From Mycocentrospora acerina (taxonomy: Eukaryota; Ascomycota; Dothideomycetes; Pleosporales), in the NCBI GenBank assembly GCA_022701365.1, contig JAKUHH010000146.1:129677-193676 (forward strand): a stretch of 64,000 bases of DNA, written 5' to 3'. The notes below the pieces were generated by a model. It had not been told where the DNA came from. It was given only the letters and a program-made list of their open reading frames with translations, and ran no database searches. Each line of letters begins with the position of its first letter. The first letter of the stretch is position 1. The position numbers were made by a program, and so were the translations under genes. This document shows positions 53,419-64,000 of this stretch, piece after piece.

Positions 53419-55575
53419 TCATTTGGAGACACTTCCTCCCATTTCTTGTAGCAACTCTAAAAGCTGCAGTGGCCCAAAAATGGCCACTCTGTCAATCAGT
53501 GTCCTACTGTTCCTGTCTACTGTTTTATAGTCTGCGCCGTTTTCAAGTAGTAGCTTAGCAACCTCATAATACCCGTTTCGAGATGCTCGATCTATCGGCG
53601 TCAGTCCATAACGGTCTGCGACATTACAATTTGCACCATTTTCTAATAGCAACTTAACAATCTCAATCCGGCCATGTCGAGCTGCTTCGCCCATCGGAGT
53701 CAGAAGTTGTCCATCGGGTACATTGCAAACTGCACCGCTTTCTAGCAGCAGCTCAACTATTCCTTGATGACCGGATGTAGCTGCTTCTATAATTGGTGTT
53801 CTCCCATTTCTGTCCGGAACATCACAATTGGCACCATGCTTTATAAGCAGGTTTACAATCTCCTGGTGGCCAGAACAGGCTGCTTTACCAATTGGCGTTG
53901 ATCCATTTTTGTCTGGAATATTCAAGTTTGCACCATACGTTATCAATATATTCACAATCTCCTGATGGCCAGATGAGGCTGCGTTACTTATTGGAGTTGC
54001 TCCGTTCTCATCTGTGACATCGCATTGGGCACCTTTTTCCAGCAGCAAATGAACAATTTCAAGATTCCGGCTTGAAGCGACTTGTTTGAGTAACTTTTCC
54101 ATACCCCCGTCCACGATGAGCCCTTCTAGTAGCATTTCAGCTACCTGCTTGTGGCCATTACTGAGAGCAACTTGAAGGACCTCAACGTATTCGACCTCTT
54201 GCCTCATTCGTGCGCCCATTCTTATTAGCTCTTCAATAACTGACTCATTTTGTATATTTAGCGACGATTTAATAGTCATCTGATCAGTGTTCCAAAAAAT
54301 GTTTGAAAGTGCGTTGTTCATAGAATAAGTGGTGACATCAGGGCGCTGCGATAAAAGTCTTAGTATTGGCATATTCTCTTGATGCACTGCCATTGATACG
54401 AGTGTCTGACCGTCACTGGTCACAGAGTTTACGTCCACATCTTCACGGAGTACCAGATTCTCCAATATTGTTAGATGGTTACTCTCTAGCCCCCAACTGA
54501 AAACTGCTTTGCTCAGTGAGTTCAAGTTCTGCAAAAGCTCTGGCAAGCCCCATGTTGGTAGACAATATTTGGTATTCTCAGAGGCTGGAAACTCAAGGAA
54601 AAATGTGACAGCGTCATGAACAACTTCTTCCACAGACTTGTTGTAGTTTGGTTTTAGGATGTTGTTACCGAAACCATCTGATGATATGCCAAGCAATGCG
54701 TAGATGATGTCTCTTGGGTCCGACGCCTCGCTTCCTTGAAATTTGAGTAATAGCGTATGAAGATTTCTTGATTGAGACCACCAAGAGGAGTTTCTCGAAG
54801 GGCCTGGCATTACATCTAAGACAGCCTGGCACTGTGGGTCTGGTGTCACTCCTAAAAGAGCTGGGAAAATGGCGAAGATACGTGCTGAGACTGAAACAGT
54901 GCCACACACCATGATAGCTGATCGTGCGTTGGCAATTTCTTGTATAATCCAAATCCTCTTGAACCAGGGACGATGAATAAGGATCTCAAACCCCTTGCGG
55001 CTTTCAAGATCAAAGGCTTGACGAACAGCAAATGGCAATATTCGTTGTACAATTGTCCAAAGCATTTTCCACCGCACATCTGAAATATTCCAGCTATTGC
55101 AAGGGCGTTTGAGTGTCTCTTTTTCGAGTCGTCGCATCGAGAGCATAGTCAGGTCAGTTGCAGAAGTAGCTTGACCCAACCAAACGACAACTCGTTCAGC
55201 TTTTTCATAGATAGATTTCATCTGTCGCACTTGATGTCCTCGCTCTTCAATATTCTCCTGGTCGATACAAATTGCATCAATCCACAGGATTCGATCTTCA
55301 TGTTGATGACGTAGGTGTAATAGTGCCAAGAATAGGTTTTCTGTGACAGGCATTGTCTTATCATCCATCCGTATACTATTTCGCTTTTCCATTCCTCCCC
55401 ATGTGTAAGACAGAGCCTCGTACTCAATAAGGTCTTTCACATCACGAAGCCTCGCATGGAACAACTCGCACTGGATAGGTCCATTATCAATTTTAGGATG
55501 GCCACCTTTCGAAAGTCGGATTAGGCGAAAAGAATCTTCCTTTAGGTTTATTGCTTGGTATCTAAATTTTTCCAT
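53419..55575 (-). CDS. HET-domain ankyrin-repeat protein
   Basis: Single-exon frame of 718 residues. The HET domain (PF06985) occupies about residues 45-215, with the landmarks YEALSYTWGG, ILWIDAICIDQENIEERGHQ, MKSIYEKAERVVVWLG and HRPWFKRIWIIQEIANA. DPRDIIYALLGI follows, as usual. From about residue 500 there are at least six ankyrin repeats of the form GxTPIxxAAxSGHQEIVNxL(I/L), closing at LLELLQEMGGSVSK. HET domains trigger fungal incompatibility-type cell death, and the repeats are likely recognition modules. The repeats are well conserved among themselves. Intact, with ATG 55575. Confidence 0.95.
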   Translation of the reverse strand: MEKFRYQAINLKEDSFRLIRLSKGGHPKIDNGPIQCELFHARLRDVKDLIEYEALSYTWGGMEKRNSIRMDDKTMPVTENLFLALLHLRHQHEDRILWIDAICIDQENIEERGHQVRQMKSIYEKAERVVVWLGQATSATDLTMLSMRRLEKETLKRPCNSWNISDVRWKMLWTIVQRILPFAVRQAFDLESRKGFEILIHRPWFKRIWIIQEIANARSAIMVCGTVSVSARIFAIFPALLGVTPDPQCQAVLDVMPGPSRNSSWWSQSRNLHTLLLKFQGSEASDPRDIIYALLGISSDGFGNNILKPNYNKSVEEVVHDAVTFFLEFPASENTKYCLPTWGLPELLQNLNSLSKAVFSWGLESNHLTILENLVLREDVDVNSVTSDGQTLVSMAVHQENMPILRLLSQRPDVTTYSMNNALSNIFWNTDQMTIKSSLNIQNESVIEELIRMGARMRQEVEYVEVLQVALSNGHKQVAEMLLEGLIVDGGMEKLLKQVASSRNLEIVHLLLEKGAQCDVTDENGATPISNAASSGHQEIVNILITYGANLNIPDKNGSTPIGKAACSGHQEIVNLLIKHGANCDVPDRNGRTPIIEAATSGHQGIVELLLESGAVCNVPDGQLLTPMGEAARHGRIEIVKLLLENGANCNVADRYGLTPIDRASRNGYYEVAKLLLENGADYKTVDRNSRTLIDRVAIFGPLQLLELLQEMGGSVSK

Positions 55576-56609
55576 TGGTACATCTGCTAAGATCGAATCT
55601 AGAATGGTGCAATTTATGGTAATAGGTATGCAGGCATCGCTAAGACTACCTAGTAAAAGGTGAGAGCATCAGTGAAAATACGAATTCAAGAAGACGATTC
55701 GGAATCGAATAGGTCTACACTTGTCGAAAAAGTGATGTTCAGGACTATTCCACAAAAAATCGAGGGATTCACAGAGACTTTGAGTAACCAGGCAGAAGCG
55801 GCGTGAGCAGGCTGTGGATCTTGGCATGGAAAACAGGTAGAGGAAGTACTCCAATAGGAAATCAAAAGCGAAGCCAGGGGCGCAAGCGCAGGCGGAGCAG
55901 ACAACAACACATGATCGACGTGCAAGAAGATCGTAACTTTTCTTATATTTCAAACCTAGCGACGTGATGAGCGAAGCGCTCTGCATGAATTCATGAAATT
56001 TGTGAAAAAGAAATTGAATGTGCGAGACAGGAGAGTGGTACTTGTGTCACTACCTAGGTACCAAGTTGTAGATGAAGAGGGTGAGCACAGTCAGGCAACC
56101 AGGCATCGGAGGTGGCTGAATGCACGTTTCAGCTGCAACCCCGCGGGCTGATCCTCAGCCTCACAAGCAAATCTGATGACCATTGGAACGAGGCAAATTC
56201 AGGCATTTCCTTTTGTCGGTTCCGACCGAAAATTTCGTGCCAGATCTAAAATTAAGGTTCATTTAGCTGCTAGCAAAGGGTGCACGCATGAGATGGGCGA
56301 TTGTTAGTGTAGTTGGTAAAAGTGAATGCACAAAGCCTGCACACAGTCACACATGTGCAAGCCCTTTATACTTGATTGTCAGATTCGGCTTTCAGAGCCC
56401 CACGTGGTCAGTCAAGCGAAGGTTTGTTTTTTTGATAGACATTCAGCTCTGCTCTAGAGGTCAGCCGTGCTTTCATATTAGCTAAGCCTGGCTGACAAGG
56501 TGTCTTTGTTCAGGCCTCCTTGACTGGACATAAGAAACTTAGTGATGCTCTTCTGTATCACCTGCACATGTGCTTCCCTCTTATATTCTGGTAGTTAGCT
56601 TGCTTTTTG
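55576..56609. other. Divergent intergenic region
   Basis: Between the HET-ankyrin and DUF2235 genes (divergent). A 105-codon Cys-rich minus-strand frame at 55669-55986 has no family resemblance and is not called. Confidence 0.4.
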
Positions 56610-58600
56610 ATGAAACATAAATTCTTTTCGCCATTTCTACTCAACACTGTCCGTCCAAATCTCAAGTCTCCTTCCTTTCGTTCTCTGACATTTCGAACTC
56701 GATTTCCTGCCACCACCATCTCAATATCTCACGTGAATTCGCCACCAATGTCGCCCGATTCTGGCAAGAAGGTCCGCAAGCTGGTACTCTGCTTTGACGG
56801 TACCGGAAATACTTTCCAAGGAAACACCTCGGACACAAATGTTGTCAAGATATATGACAAGTTGGACCGCGATGATGATGATCAGTACCACTACTACCAA
56901 CGTAAGTGCAGCTCCTACACAAATCGATCGTATCAGACAGATACAAGAGAACAGAATACGAAAAAGAGTATTTCAGCCTACTAAGTTTCTTCAGCTGGCA
57001 TCGGTACCTACAGCATCAGCGGAGGCTCTCTCAACAAGGGCTTCCTTGGTAACATCAAGAGCTCAATCTCGCGGACAATCGATACAGCGATTGCGACGTC
57101 CTTTGACGTCCACGTCATGGCCGGCTACAAATTCCTCATGGATTACTACGAACCCGGAGCCAAAATTTACATGTTTGGCTTCTCACGGGGTGCCTTCACT
57201 GCTCGCTTTTTGTCTCGGATGATCAACACAATTGGCCTTCTTTCGAGGGGCAACGCTGAAATGATCCCATTCGCCTACTCTCTCTACCAGCAGTACGAGC
57301 AAGCGAGACAGAACCAGCTATTTGACCCGGATGAGTTGAAGCCTCAGAGATCGGATGAAGATAACTCCCCTCGAAACGATGCACAGAACACAAAGTACAA
57401 GTTAACCAACTTCACAAACACATTTTGTCGTCGCGACAGGATTGACCACCCAGGTGACCAGGGAGCATCCTACGCCCGCATCAAGGTCTACTTCCTCGGG
57501 ATATTCGACTGCGTGAGCAGTGTTGCCGTCCTAGAGACGCCCTTTGGGAAAACCCCAAAGCCAGTGTCCGTCGTTGGCACCGCAGAGCACGTCCGCCATG
57601 CCGTTGCCGTCGACGAGTTCCGCGTAAAGTTCAAAGCCGCCTTGCTAAACCAGGACGTACTCCTAAAGAAGTATGGCGAGGACGAAGACGTTAAGGAGGT
57701 CTGGTTCCCCGGCAACCATGGCGACGTCGGCGGAGGCTGGCCCGCTCGCAAGCTCAAGACGGGAAATGTGCAGCACATTTCTTGGTGGCAGAACTTCACT
57801 GCCAGCATGAGGGCTATTCTCCACAACGACAGCGACAGAAAAGCTACCATAGATGTTTCGGAGGACCCCTTCCAAATGAGCGACATCCCTCTGAGCTGGA
57901 TGATCCGCGAACTGCAGCTGATTGCCAAAGACGAGGAGGAATCCGCACTCAAATGGAGCGAGCGCCTCCAAGGTTTCAAGAAAAACTTCAAGCAAGATGA
58001 AGCATACAAAGCCTCACGCCACAACACGCTATCCTTTGGCGGAGGAGCCGACTGGTTCACAGTGTTGATGTGGAATTTCATGGGTAAGCACCACTACCAC
58101 TACCAACTCCCCGAAAAAACTAACCATCCCCAGAATACGTCCCCCTCTTCCCACGCTACGAGCTCCAAAAATCAGGCCACTGGAAAATGCAAACCCTGCC
58201 CCCCAACATGGCCAGCGCGCGCGACATCCCTCCGAGCGCCCTCCTGCACGCCTCGCTCCTGCACCGCCTCAACGACACAACGCGAAAGCGGCCGTACAAA
58301 CCAAGAAATAACCACGGCTCCGGGCCCCCGTGCCTGGTTCCAAGCAAGTTTGTAGAAGTGGAGAGTGCAAAGGATGAAGAGTTTCATGCTGATCATTCGC
58401 TTTATGCGTTGGATGTGGAGACGGTGTCTGACCATAGGGTTAAGGCTAAGCAGATTGCAGCGCAGAGAGTGGAGAGTGTGAGGGCGCATAGTCATGCTGC
58501 TCCGGCGACTAGGTCGTCGGTGGTTGGTGGTGGGGTGAAGGGTCCGTTGAGTGTGGCGAGTGTACAGGAGGTTGGTAAAGACGATAATCTAGATTGGTGA
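56610..58600 (+). CDS. DUF2235 alpha/beta-hydrolase (Tle1-like phospholipase fold)
   Basis: Three exons (56610-56901, 56995-58083, 58134-58600) give 615 residues. The N-terminal motif KLVLCFDGTGNTF is diagnostic of DUF2235 (PF09994). QPGIGTY follows across intron 1. IYMFGFSRGAFTARF holds the nucleophile in GFSRG (about residues 159-163), and EVWFPGNHGDVGGGW carries the later acid/His region. The C-terminal 120 residues are Arg/Ser/Pro-rich and poorly structured. The family includes bacterial Tle1 phospholipases; fungal members are little studied. Start choice is open. ATG 56610 adds a basic, Ser/Thr-rich 46-residue leader; ATG 56748 (CACCAATG context) begins MSPDSGKKVRK. Confidence 0.9.
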
Positions 58601-59226
58601 TGGATGGATGGGCTTGGGTTGGTGAATTGGCGTTGACGGTGTATATGCGATTGGACAAAGGAGTTTTTTTTGGAGCAGTCATCTACTGCGTGTTCGTTGG
58701 GCTTCACCGGATTTGTTGCACTTGGATTTAACCAAAATGTGTGATTCATTCTAATAAGACATGAAAATTCAAATCATTAATATCCAACTTTTTTCACATA
58801 TATACAAATCCACCCTCGACCAAAACAAAACATATCCGAGATGGAAAGATGCAGAAGAACCACCGTCAAGTAAGCTCTCTCTCTCTCTTTCTCTTTCTCT
58901 AATCTACTCAATTACCCTCCACTTCCTAAACGCCACGCTAAAATGCAAAAAAAAGAGTACATTTCCAATCTTGGATAAGAAAAGGAAAAAAGTGAAAGCC
59001 CACGTGGATTAACCAGTCGTAAAAGATTACAAAAGCCACAACCTCAGAGTGGTTTTCAGGCTGTAGACACATCTCCAGCCCATTTTGAGACGTCAAACTA
59101 GCCACCTCATAAGATGCGAGGACTCTTGCGGATCCCGTTGTGATCCTCTGCACACACACACCAACCCGGTATTGCCCATGTATCAACGCATCTCTGCATA
59201 TGCTCACAGGGTTACCCTCACACCGC
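58601..59226. other. Convergent intergenic region with CT microsatellite
   Basis: 3' flanks of the DUF2235 gene and of the Zn2Cys6 gene. An imperfect CT/CTTT tract lies at about 58875-58902. No gene. Confidence 0.5.
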
Positions 59227-61649
59227 CTAAGCGCTAAAGTCATTGCCAAACTCTCCAGTCCCATATTGATTCCAATCCGTCTGTGTCTCGAGCATCCAAG
59301 ACACAGAATCAAAGAACTCATAGCTATTTGCACTACCCATGCCATTCGGGAGCTGGAGCGGCATGCTCAGCGTATTAAGGTGGGGGTTGAAATTTGGGAG
59401 GGTGTGTGCCGGATTTTCAATGACCCCAGGCGGAGGCGTCGAACTGGAGGAGGAGTCGGGATTTGTAGGATTGGTCATGACGGTGTTGTCGAGTTGCTCT
59501 GCAGCACCGCTAATGTGCGCTTCTCGCCAGCGCCACACGCAGTCAAACATAACGCTCATGCTCATTCGACTGCGGACTATAAGCCCTAGAGAATTTTCGC
59601 GCGTGCTGGAGCTGTCTCTCCGGTGGCCTGAGTGTCCCTGCTGTTGAGTATGATGGTTGTTGAACATGTGTGTGAAGCCTGAATTGCTAACTGATGGTGA
59701 TTGTGACATGCTGTTGAGGCTGCGACTTGGAGAGCTCTCCTTCCACAGCTGGGCCAATACTTCAGCGAAACGATCTAGTAAGTCATTGGACCAGACCTTG
59801 GACTTCCTCAACGCGTCCACTGTTTGCGGCACAAATTGGCGACTGCGCTCAGCCGGCAGTTTGCTAGCAAAATCGGAGTTAAGAAGCTTGAGCAAAGCGA
59901 ATCCGCCAACGAGCGCCATTTGCATGACGTAGTAAGGAACATAGGGCAATTTGTTTTCGCGCTGTAGCTTAAAGACACGGTCCAGGTAGGCTGTAGCTGC
60001 AAAGTACAATGAGACAAGATCTTCGCGCCGTTCAAGTCGAATTTCGGGGCTGAAGAAGGAGTAAAGGTGGAGATGCAGCGACACTGCGCAGTGGTAAAGG
60101 TCCTCCAGGTCTGCATACGAGTTAGTCACTTCATCTTACAAACAGCGTCCAGTCATACCATTATCTACTCCATCCACTGATTCGCGCTCCTCTTTCAAAC
60201 GGGCTGCTTCCAAGTTCATGTACGTGATGCCAGCATCGTCCGAAAATCGGTGAGTGTTGGCTGAGTAGAGCAGCTTGTTAACCCGACTAGCTGCCATTTC
60301 TTGACGCAAGCGCACAAACAAAGTTGGTGGTATGATTCGCATGTGATTTTCGTCGTCCACCTTGAACTCTAGGGTCGAGTCATACATGGTGATTGATGGC
60401 TGCCCATTGCCTGTGGAGACACTGCCCGAAATTAGCCACTGTCTCGAAGTCGTAGCAGTCATGACTTACGTTTGAGCCACAATATTGCAGACCGCCCATG
60501 TTCGCAATCGGTCATCGATATCCTCCTGCCGTAAGCGCACCTTTGTGCGTGAGAAGTCTTGAGGATGAGCAGGCCGGTGTAGACCTATCTGCATGGCAAC
60601 CTGCTGCATCGAGCCGCACAGGATGAAGGTCGGGTCCGTGACAGTCCGTTCTGCGGGAAGCGGCCATGTGCACAAGAGGCACAGTGCTTTTACGACATGG
60701 TGGTTCGGCGTCTTGCGGATAGACTCCCATATCAGATCAGTAAGCGGCTGCGCAAGGTCCTTCAACAGCGATGGTCGAGCACTGTACCGGCGAGCGGCGA
60801 CGGTGATAATAGCCCAAAAGAGAAGCTTGTGGTCCTGGCACAGATATTCTTCGGGCGTGCGCACCTGGTCCAGAAATGGCAGAAACGGATGGTACAACTG
60901 GAAGTACTCTGTAAATAACTCATTGACCTCTGCTGCGCCCAAGCGCACTTCGCCCGTGCCCAGCGTGTAGAACATGGGCGATCCACTGCGCAGGTCCAGA
61001 AGCGATGTTGCTGCCACTTGCTGGTGTTGGGTCTGGAGGTATGCATCGTCCTCCATCTTAGGCACGGGACCCGCAGCAAAGTTGTGGCTCTCTGCCGACA
61101 GCTGAGGCGCGCTCAGAGTAGGCGCATGCGGCTGCCCTTCATAGAGGGCAAGCCTCTGTCGCAGATTCTCCATTTCCTTCTCCATCTCGGCATTTCGGTT
61201 GCGCTTACCGACGCGCTTGAAATTTGGCTCGATGACGCATCGCAAGTTTTGCTTCTGACATCGCTGGCAGCTCACAAAGGGATCTTGCTGGACGTTACAC
61301 TTGAGCTGGGCGCGGAGTTAGCGGGTTGGTGACGGTGACGGTGACGGTGACGGTGACGGCGATGCTGCGGTGGGCGCACAGTCTCCAGCAGAGGCTGGGC
61401 GGTGCGCCAATCTTCGCAAAGCTTACTCTACTTGATACTTACTTTTTGCTGCCGGCACTCGTTGCACGCGCGCTTCACGGCAGTGTTGCGCCTCGAGGAC
61501 GATGGGCGCGTGTCCCCATCACCAAGGTCCTGCTCGTCGTCGGTCGAGGCAGAGCGCTTAAATCCTCTGCTGACGCTTACAGGGCTGGTGGCAAACCCAT
61601 GGTGTTGCTGCGACAGTCCCGGGCTGGACGGGGACATGCGAGACAACAT
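59227..61649 (-). CDS. Zn2Cys6 transcription factor, Leu3-like
   Basis: Four exons (61649-61443, 61305-60470, 60421-60159, 60110-59227) give 729 residues. The zinc cluster is split by intron 1: RACNECRQQK joined to LKCNVQQDPFVSCQRCQKQN then LRC, with all six Cys present. A linker and coiled coil follow (NFKRVGKRNRNAEMEKEMEN). The fungal-specific middle domain reads FTEYFQLYHPFLPFLDQVRT, ALCLLCTWPLPAERT and VAMQIGLHRPAHPQDFSR. The tail is Asn/Ser/Pro-rich and acidic, as in activators. The spacing and the residues after the cluster resemble Leu3-type regulators, but target genes cannot be inferred. Intron 1 (137 bp) contains a hexanucleotide repeat. Confidence 0.9.
61327..61359. repeat. (GGTGAC)n microsatellite inside an intron
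   Basis: About five tandem GGTGAC/GACGGT units lie within intron 1 of the zinc-cluster gene, interrupting the zinc-finger coding sequence. Confidence 0.9.
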
Positions 61650-62682
61650 CTTCGTCCTCGACTGCAGATAACCGATGTCGCAGCTTAGGTTGCAGATGGA
61701 GCGACAACCGGAGCGTAGCGAGGGTGGGGATGCTCCAGCCTCGCCAATTGCTTTGCAATGAGGTGTTTTCCGCGAAAATGCAGGGAACCCGCTTATTGTA
61801 GGCGTTTAGACTCACCAGGGTAGAGTGAGCATGGGCGCGAACCGAACAGTCACGCAGGCGGAATCACGTTCGTCCTCCAGCCTCGTTTGCAGGCCGTTTG
61901 GTGTCTGGCAACACAGATGGGCCGTTGCTTGGCGCATGGCATCGAGTCTTATCAGTCGACTTCTGGGACGATTGGCTTGCACGACGAATCACAACTGCTC
62001 TCTTTAGTACTCAACGGCGCGATAGATGGCAAGTATTTGCCCACATCACATACAGAGCCCAAAGTCGTGTCGCGGTTGAGGCTTTGGGGGAGTCAAACAC
62101 GTGGTGGCAGCAAAACACGAGCTGTGGCTTTGGGATAGTGGTCTCTTCAATAAGTTTGGACGCGCAAACATCATGCAAGGTACAGCCGTTGAAATCAGCA
62201 GGTTGGAGGCTGTTGCCTGATACGAGCAGATGTCACAGTACTGGCCCAGTCAAAGACGACCGGGCTCGGCCGTAACTGGTATACCGGTCTTACGTGACTG
62301 ACCGTGTCCCGTCTAGCGAGTTTGTCGTCTCTGCACTTCTCCCAATGCAAGGAAGAAAATTGTTGTCTGTTGGAAAGTAACCACGTTCATAATGCTAAAT
62401 GCGACTCATCGCACGTCCAGGTGCAGCAACGAAACCCAATTCTGCCTGACACGTCCAGTCGACGACATCACGGATGATGAACAGCCCGAGGTGCTGATTC
62501 GTAGCTTGTGGATTCATTCGTAACCCTACTCAGCTACTGTCCCGGTGGACATCGGACAGTGACGTAGAAATCGCCTTGATATCGTAAAAGCCGACCGAAC
62601 CAGGAGACTGCCCGTAATGCACATGAACACCGATAGCCCCAGTTTTGACATGCTAAACCCCGTACCCTTCAATCGCCACCAT
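61650..62682. other. Intergenic, no supported gene
   Basis: Promoter side of the zinc-cluster gene and 3' flank of the eL34 gene. Several overlapping forward frames (61825-62275) lack recognisable content. Confidence 0.45.
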
Positions 62683-63211
62683 TTAACGCTTCTTCTGCTG
62701 GGACTCCTTGAGCACCTTCTTGACGACCTTCTGCTCCTCGATCAGGAAAGCACGGACAATGCGGTCCTGGACGCAGTTGGCGCATCGCGATCCGCCGTAC
62801 GCACGCTGGACGGTCTTCTTGGGGCGGGAGATGTTGGCGTATTCGCGGGGGCGGAGGGCAGGGATACCGGCGAGCTTGGTACCGCAGTCCTAGCAATCGT
62901 CAACAGCCGACCCGGGAGGATCATCAGGCCAAACTTACACCGCACTTGGGAGCAGTGCCCTTCTTCTTGATGTGCAAGTAGCGGAGCTCGCCACCGGGAG
63001 TCTGTCCACGTCTTAGCTTGGCGGACGCCCATCGCGGCGTGTGAAGAAACTAACCTTGATCACGCGGACCTTCTGGCTCTTGGTGTTGTATGGCGCACGA
63101 CGCCTCTGCCCATTGTCAGCCCGAGTCCTCTGCCGTTCCCAATTCCCCTGGTGCGACGTGGAGTTTGCGGGTTTCGGTGCGACGTACGTAGGTGAGTCTG
63201 GTGGACGGCAT
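62683..63211 (-). CDS. rpl34: 60S ribosomal protein L34 (eL34)
   Basis: Four exons (63211-63188, 63105-63055, 63001-62939, 62889-62683) give 114 residues. The product reads MPSTRLTY, RRRAPYNTKSQKVRVIK, TPGGELRYLHIKKKGTAPKC, GDCGTKLAGIPALRPREYAN, QRAYGGSRCANCVQDRIVRA and FLIEEQKVVKKVLKESQQKK. It is nearly colinear with fungal eL34, including the two Cys pairs (CGDC and CANC). The short first exon of eight codons is typical of fungal ribosomal protein genes and would be missed by frame scanning. The first intron has a GGCTGACA branch site. Housekeeping gene, intact; it anchors this end of the window as ordinary euchromatin. Confidence 0.96.
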
Positions 63212-64000
63212 TTTGATGATTATCCCGGGGATTCAGTGGGTGGTTGTCTGTGGCACTTTGTGAGCGATGTTCGAGGCGTGGGTCGATTGTGCGCGTGCGC
63301 GTCGGAGAGCGTACCTAAGTCTGCAGAGCGTTAGTGACACAGGCTGGGGATTTTGGCAGCAGGACGGCAAGGCACACGTACCACTGGGAGCTGCGGGTTA
63401 GTTGTCGTCGCGGTGGCTGCAAGTTTGGTGGGATTCAGAAATGTGCGATTCTAAGCGAGCGAAAGCTAGTCCCCTTTCCGTTTCCGGCTTGGCGCTGCAT
63501 GGAGACTGGGAACCACGACCATGACCGCAGGCCCAGCATGGTGATTTCAGTCAGAGCCACATGTGACGAATTGGGCTCTGCTCTGGAATTCGTCGTGTTG
63601 CAGTCTCTGGGATTTCTTGTCACGTGCAACGTTGGTTGGGGTTTGTTTGACACGACAAGTCACGTTGCTCTGTCGAGTGCAGTCTTTTGCGGCGAGTGGG
63701 ATGAATTTATGTTAATCAACAACCGTCGAAGAGGAATACTTCTCAAATCATACACGCAATTAATTCTTATTCTAATCAATTACTGCGGCCAATGTATTGG
63801 AATTTCTCGGTTTCACTATTAGCACAATTTAATCTGATCCCGGATACTTGTTGTAGTTGATGCATAGATTAGTGAAGTTTTTTATTAACCACAATATTTT
63901 GTTATTCTCAAAATCTTACTGAAGCTAACAATACATGGACTTTTATAGTTTCCAACAAGCATACAGCTTGCTACAACTATGAACACACACTGTAGCTAAT
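63212..64000. other. Upstream of the eL34 gene, no supported gene
   Basis: Promoter region of the ribosomal gene followed by AT-rich sequence. A 162-codon forward frame at 63334-63822 has no recognisable content. Confidence 0.4.

Noticed and set aside
55669..55986. Cys-rich 105-codon minus-strand frame upstream of the HET-ankyrin gene
   Set aside because: No signal peptide cleavage pattern, no family resemblance, and it sits in a divergent promoter region.
63334..63822. 162-codon forward frame near the right edge
   Set aside because: Lies upstream of the eL34 gene on the other strand, has no domain and no splice context; likely chance.

Overview
This window is nuclear DNA of a filamentous ascomycete (Pezizomycotina). 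Three observations support that. Genes carry short introns of about 45-60 bp with GTRNGT donors and CTRAC-type branch sites. 5S rRNA genes are dispersed singly instead of arrayed. The gene content is typical: RTA1, Zn2Cys6 regulators, HET-ankyrin, NLR-like STAND proteins, a CmcJ-like oxygenase and DUF2235. A Dothideomycete/Pleosporales origin is a guess from gene style, not something the sequence proves. All exon models below were built by hand from splice signals, frame continuity and family resemblance.

Layout. 1-12 kb: the 5' part of a single-pass membrane protein, an RTA1-family gene, a decayed Zn2Cys6 regulator, a decayed Clr5/ankyrin-type gene, a small novel gene, two intact 5S rRNA genes, and a 566-residue AIM9-like phosphotransferase-fold gene. 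12-15 kb: a MITE with 53-bp inverted termini, a broken phosphotransferase paralogue, and a GC-rich minisatellite fused to a truncated 5S gene. 15-20 kb: a divergent pair made of an NB-ARC-TPR receptor-like gene and a SesB-like lipase gene. 21-26 kb: a frameshifted gene of unknown function, an actin/Hsp70-like protein and another phosphotransferase-fold gene. 26.6-31.3 kb: a second divergent pair, a NACHT-WD40 gene and a HeLo-like/PigL_N gene. 31.5-34.8 kb: a repeat graveyard with a Fot1/pogo transposase remnant, an ankyrin fragment, a 5S gene and a phosphotransferase tail fragment. 35-48 kb: a large membrane protein, a small novel gene, a CmcJ-like oxygenase with a frameshift, an 8-exon amidase, a SRPBCC protein and a mitochondrial-type aconitase paralogue. 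49-64 kb: an amidoligase with an internal stop, a gamma-glutamylcyclotransferase-fold protein, a HET-ankyrin gene, a DUF2235 hydrolase, a Leu3-like Zn2Cys6 regulator and the ribosomal protein eL34 gene, the one clear housekeeping anchor.

The most interesting content is the two divergent NLR/effector pairs. In the first, a short glycine-rich motif (GSxxQGxFxxGxDM) ends the lipase and begins the NB-ARC protein. In the second, a separately spliced N-terminal exon of the NACHT-WD40 protein carries an N-x-A-x-x-G motif that occurs twice in the neighbouring HeLo-like protein. This is the arrangement known for fungal amyloid-templated cell-death signalling (HET-S/NWD2, and the HELLP/SBP/PNT1 system). 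The window may therefore hold two such circuits, and a HET-ankyrin gene lies about 22 kb further on. Many pseudogenes here carry TGG-to-stop changes or C:G-to-T:A transitions, consistent with past repeat-induced point mutation (RIP).
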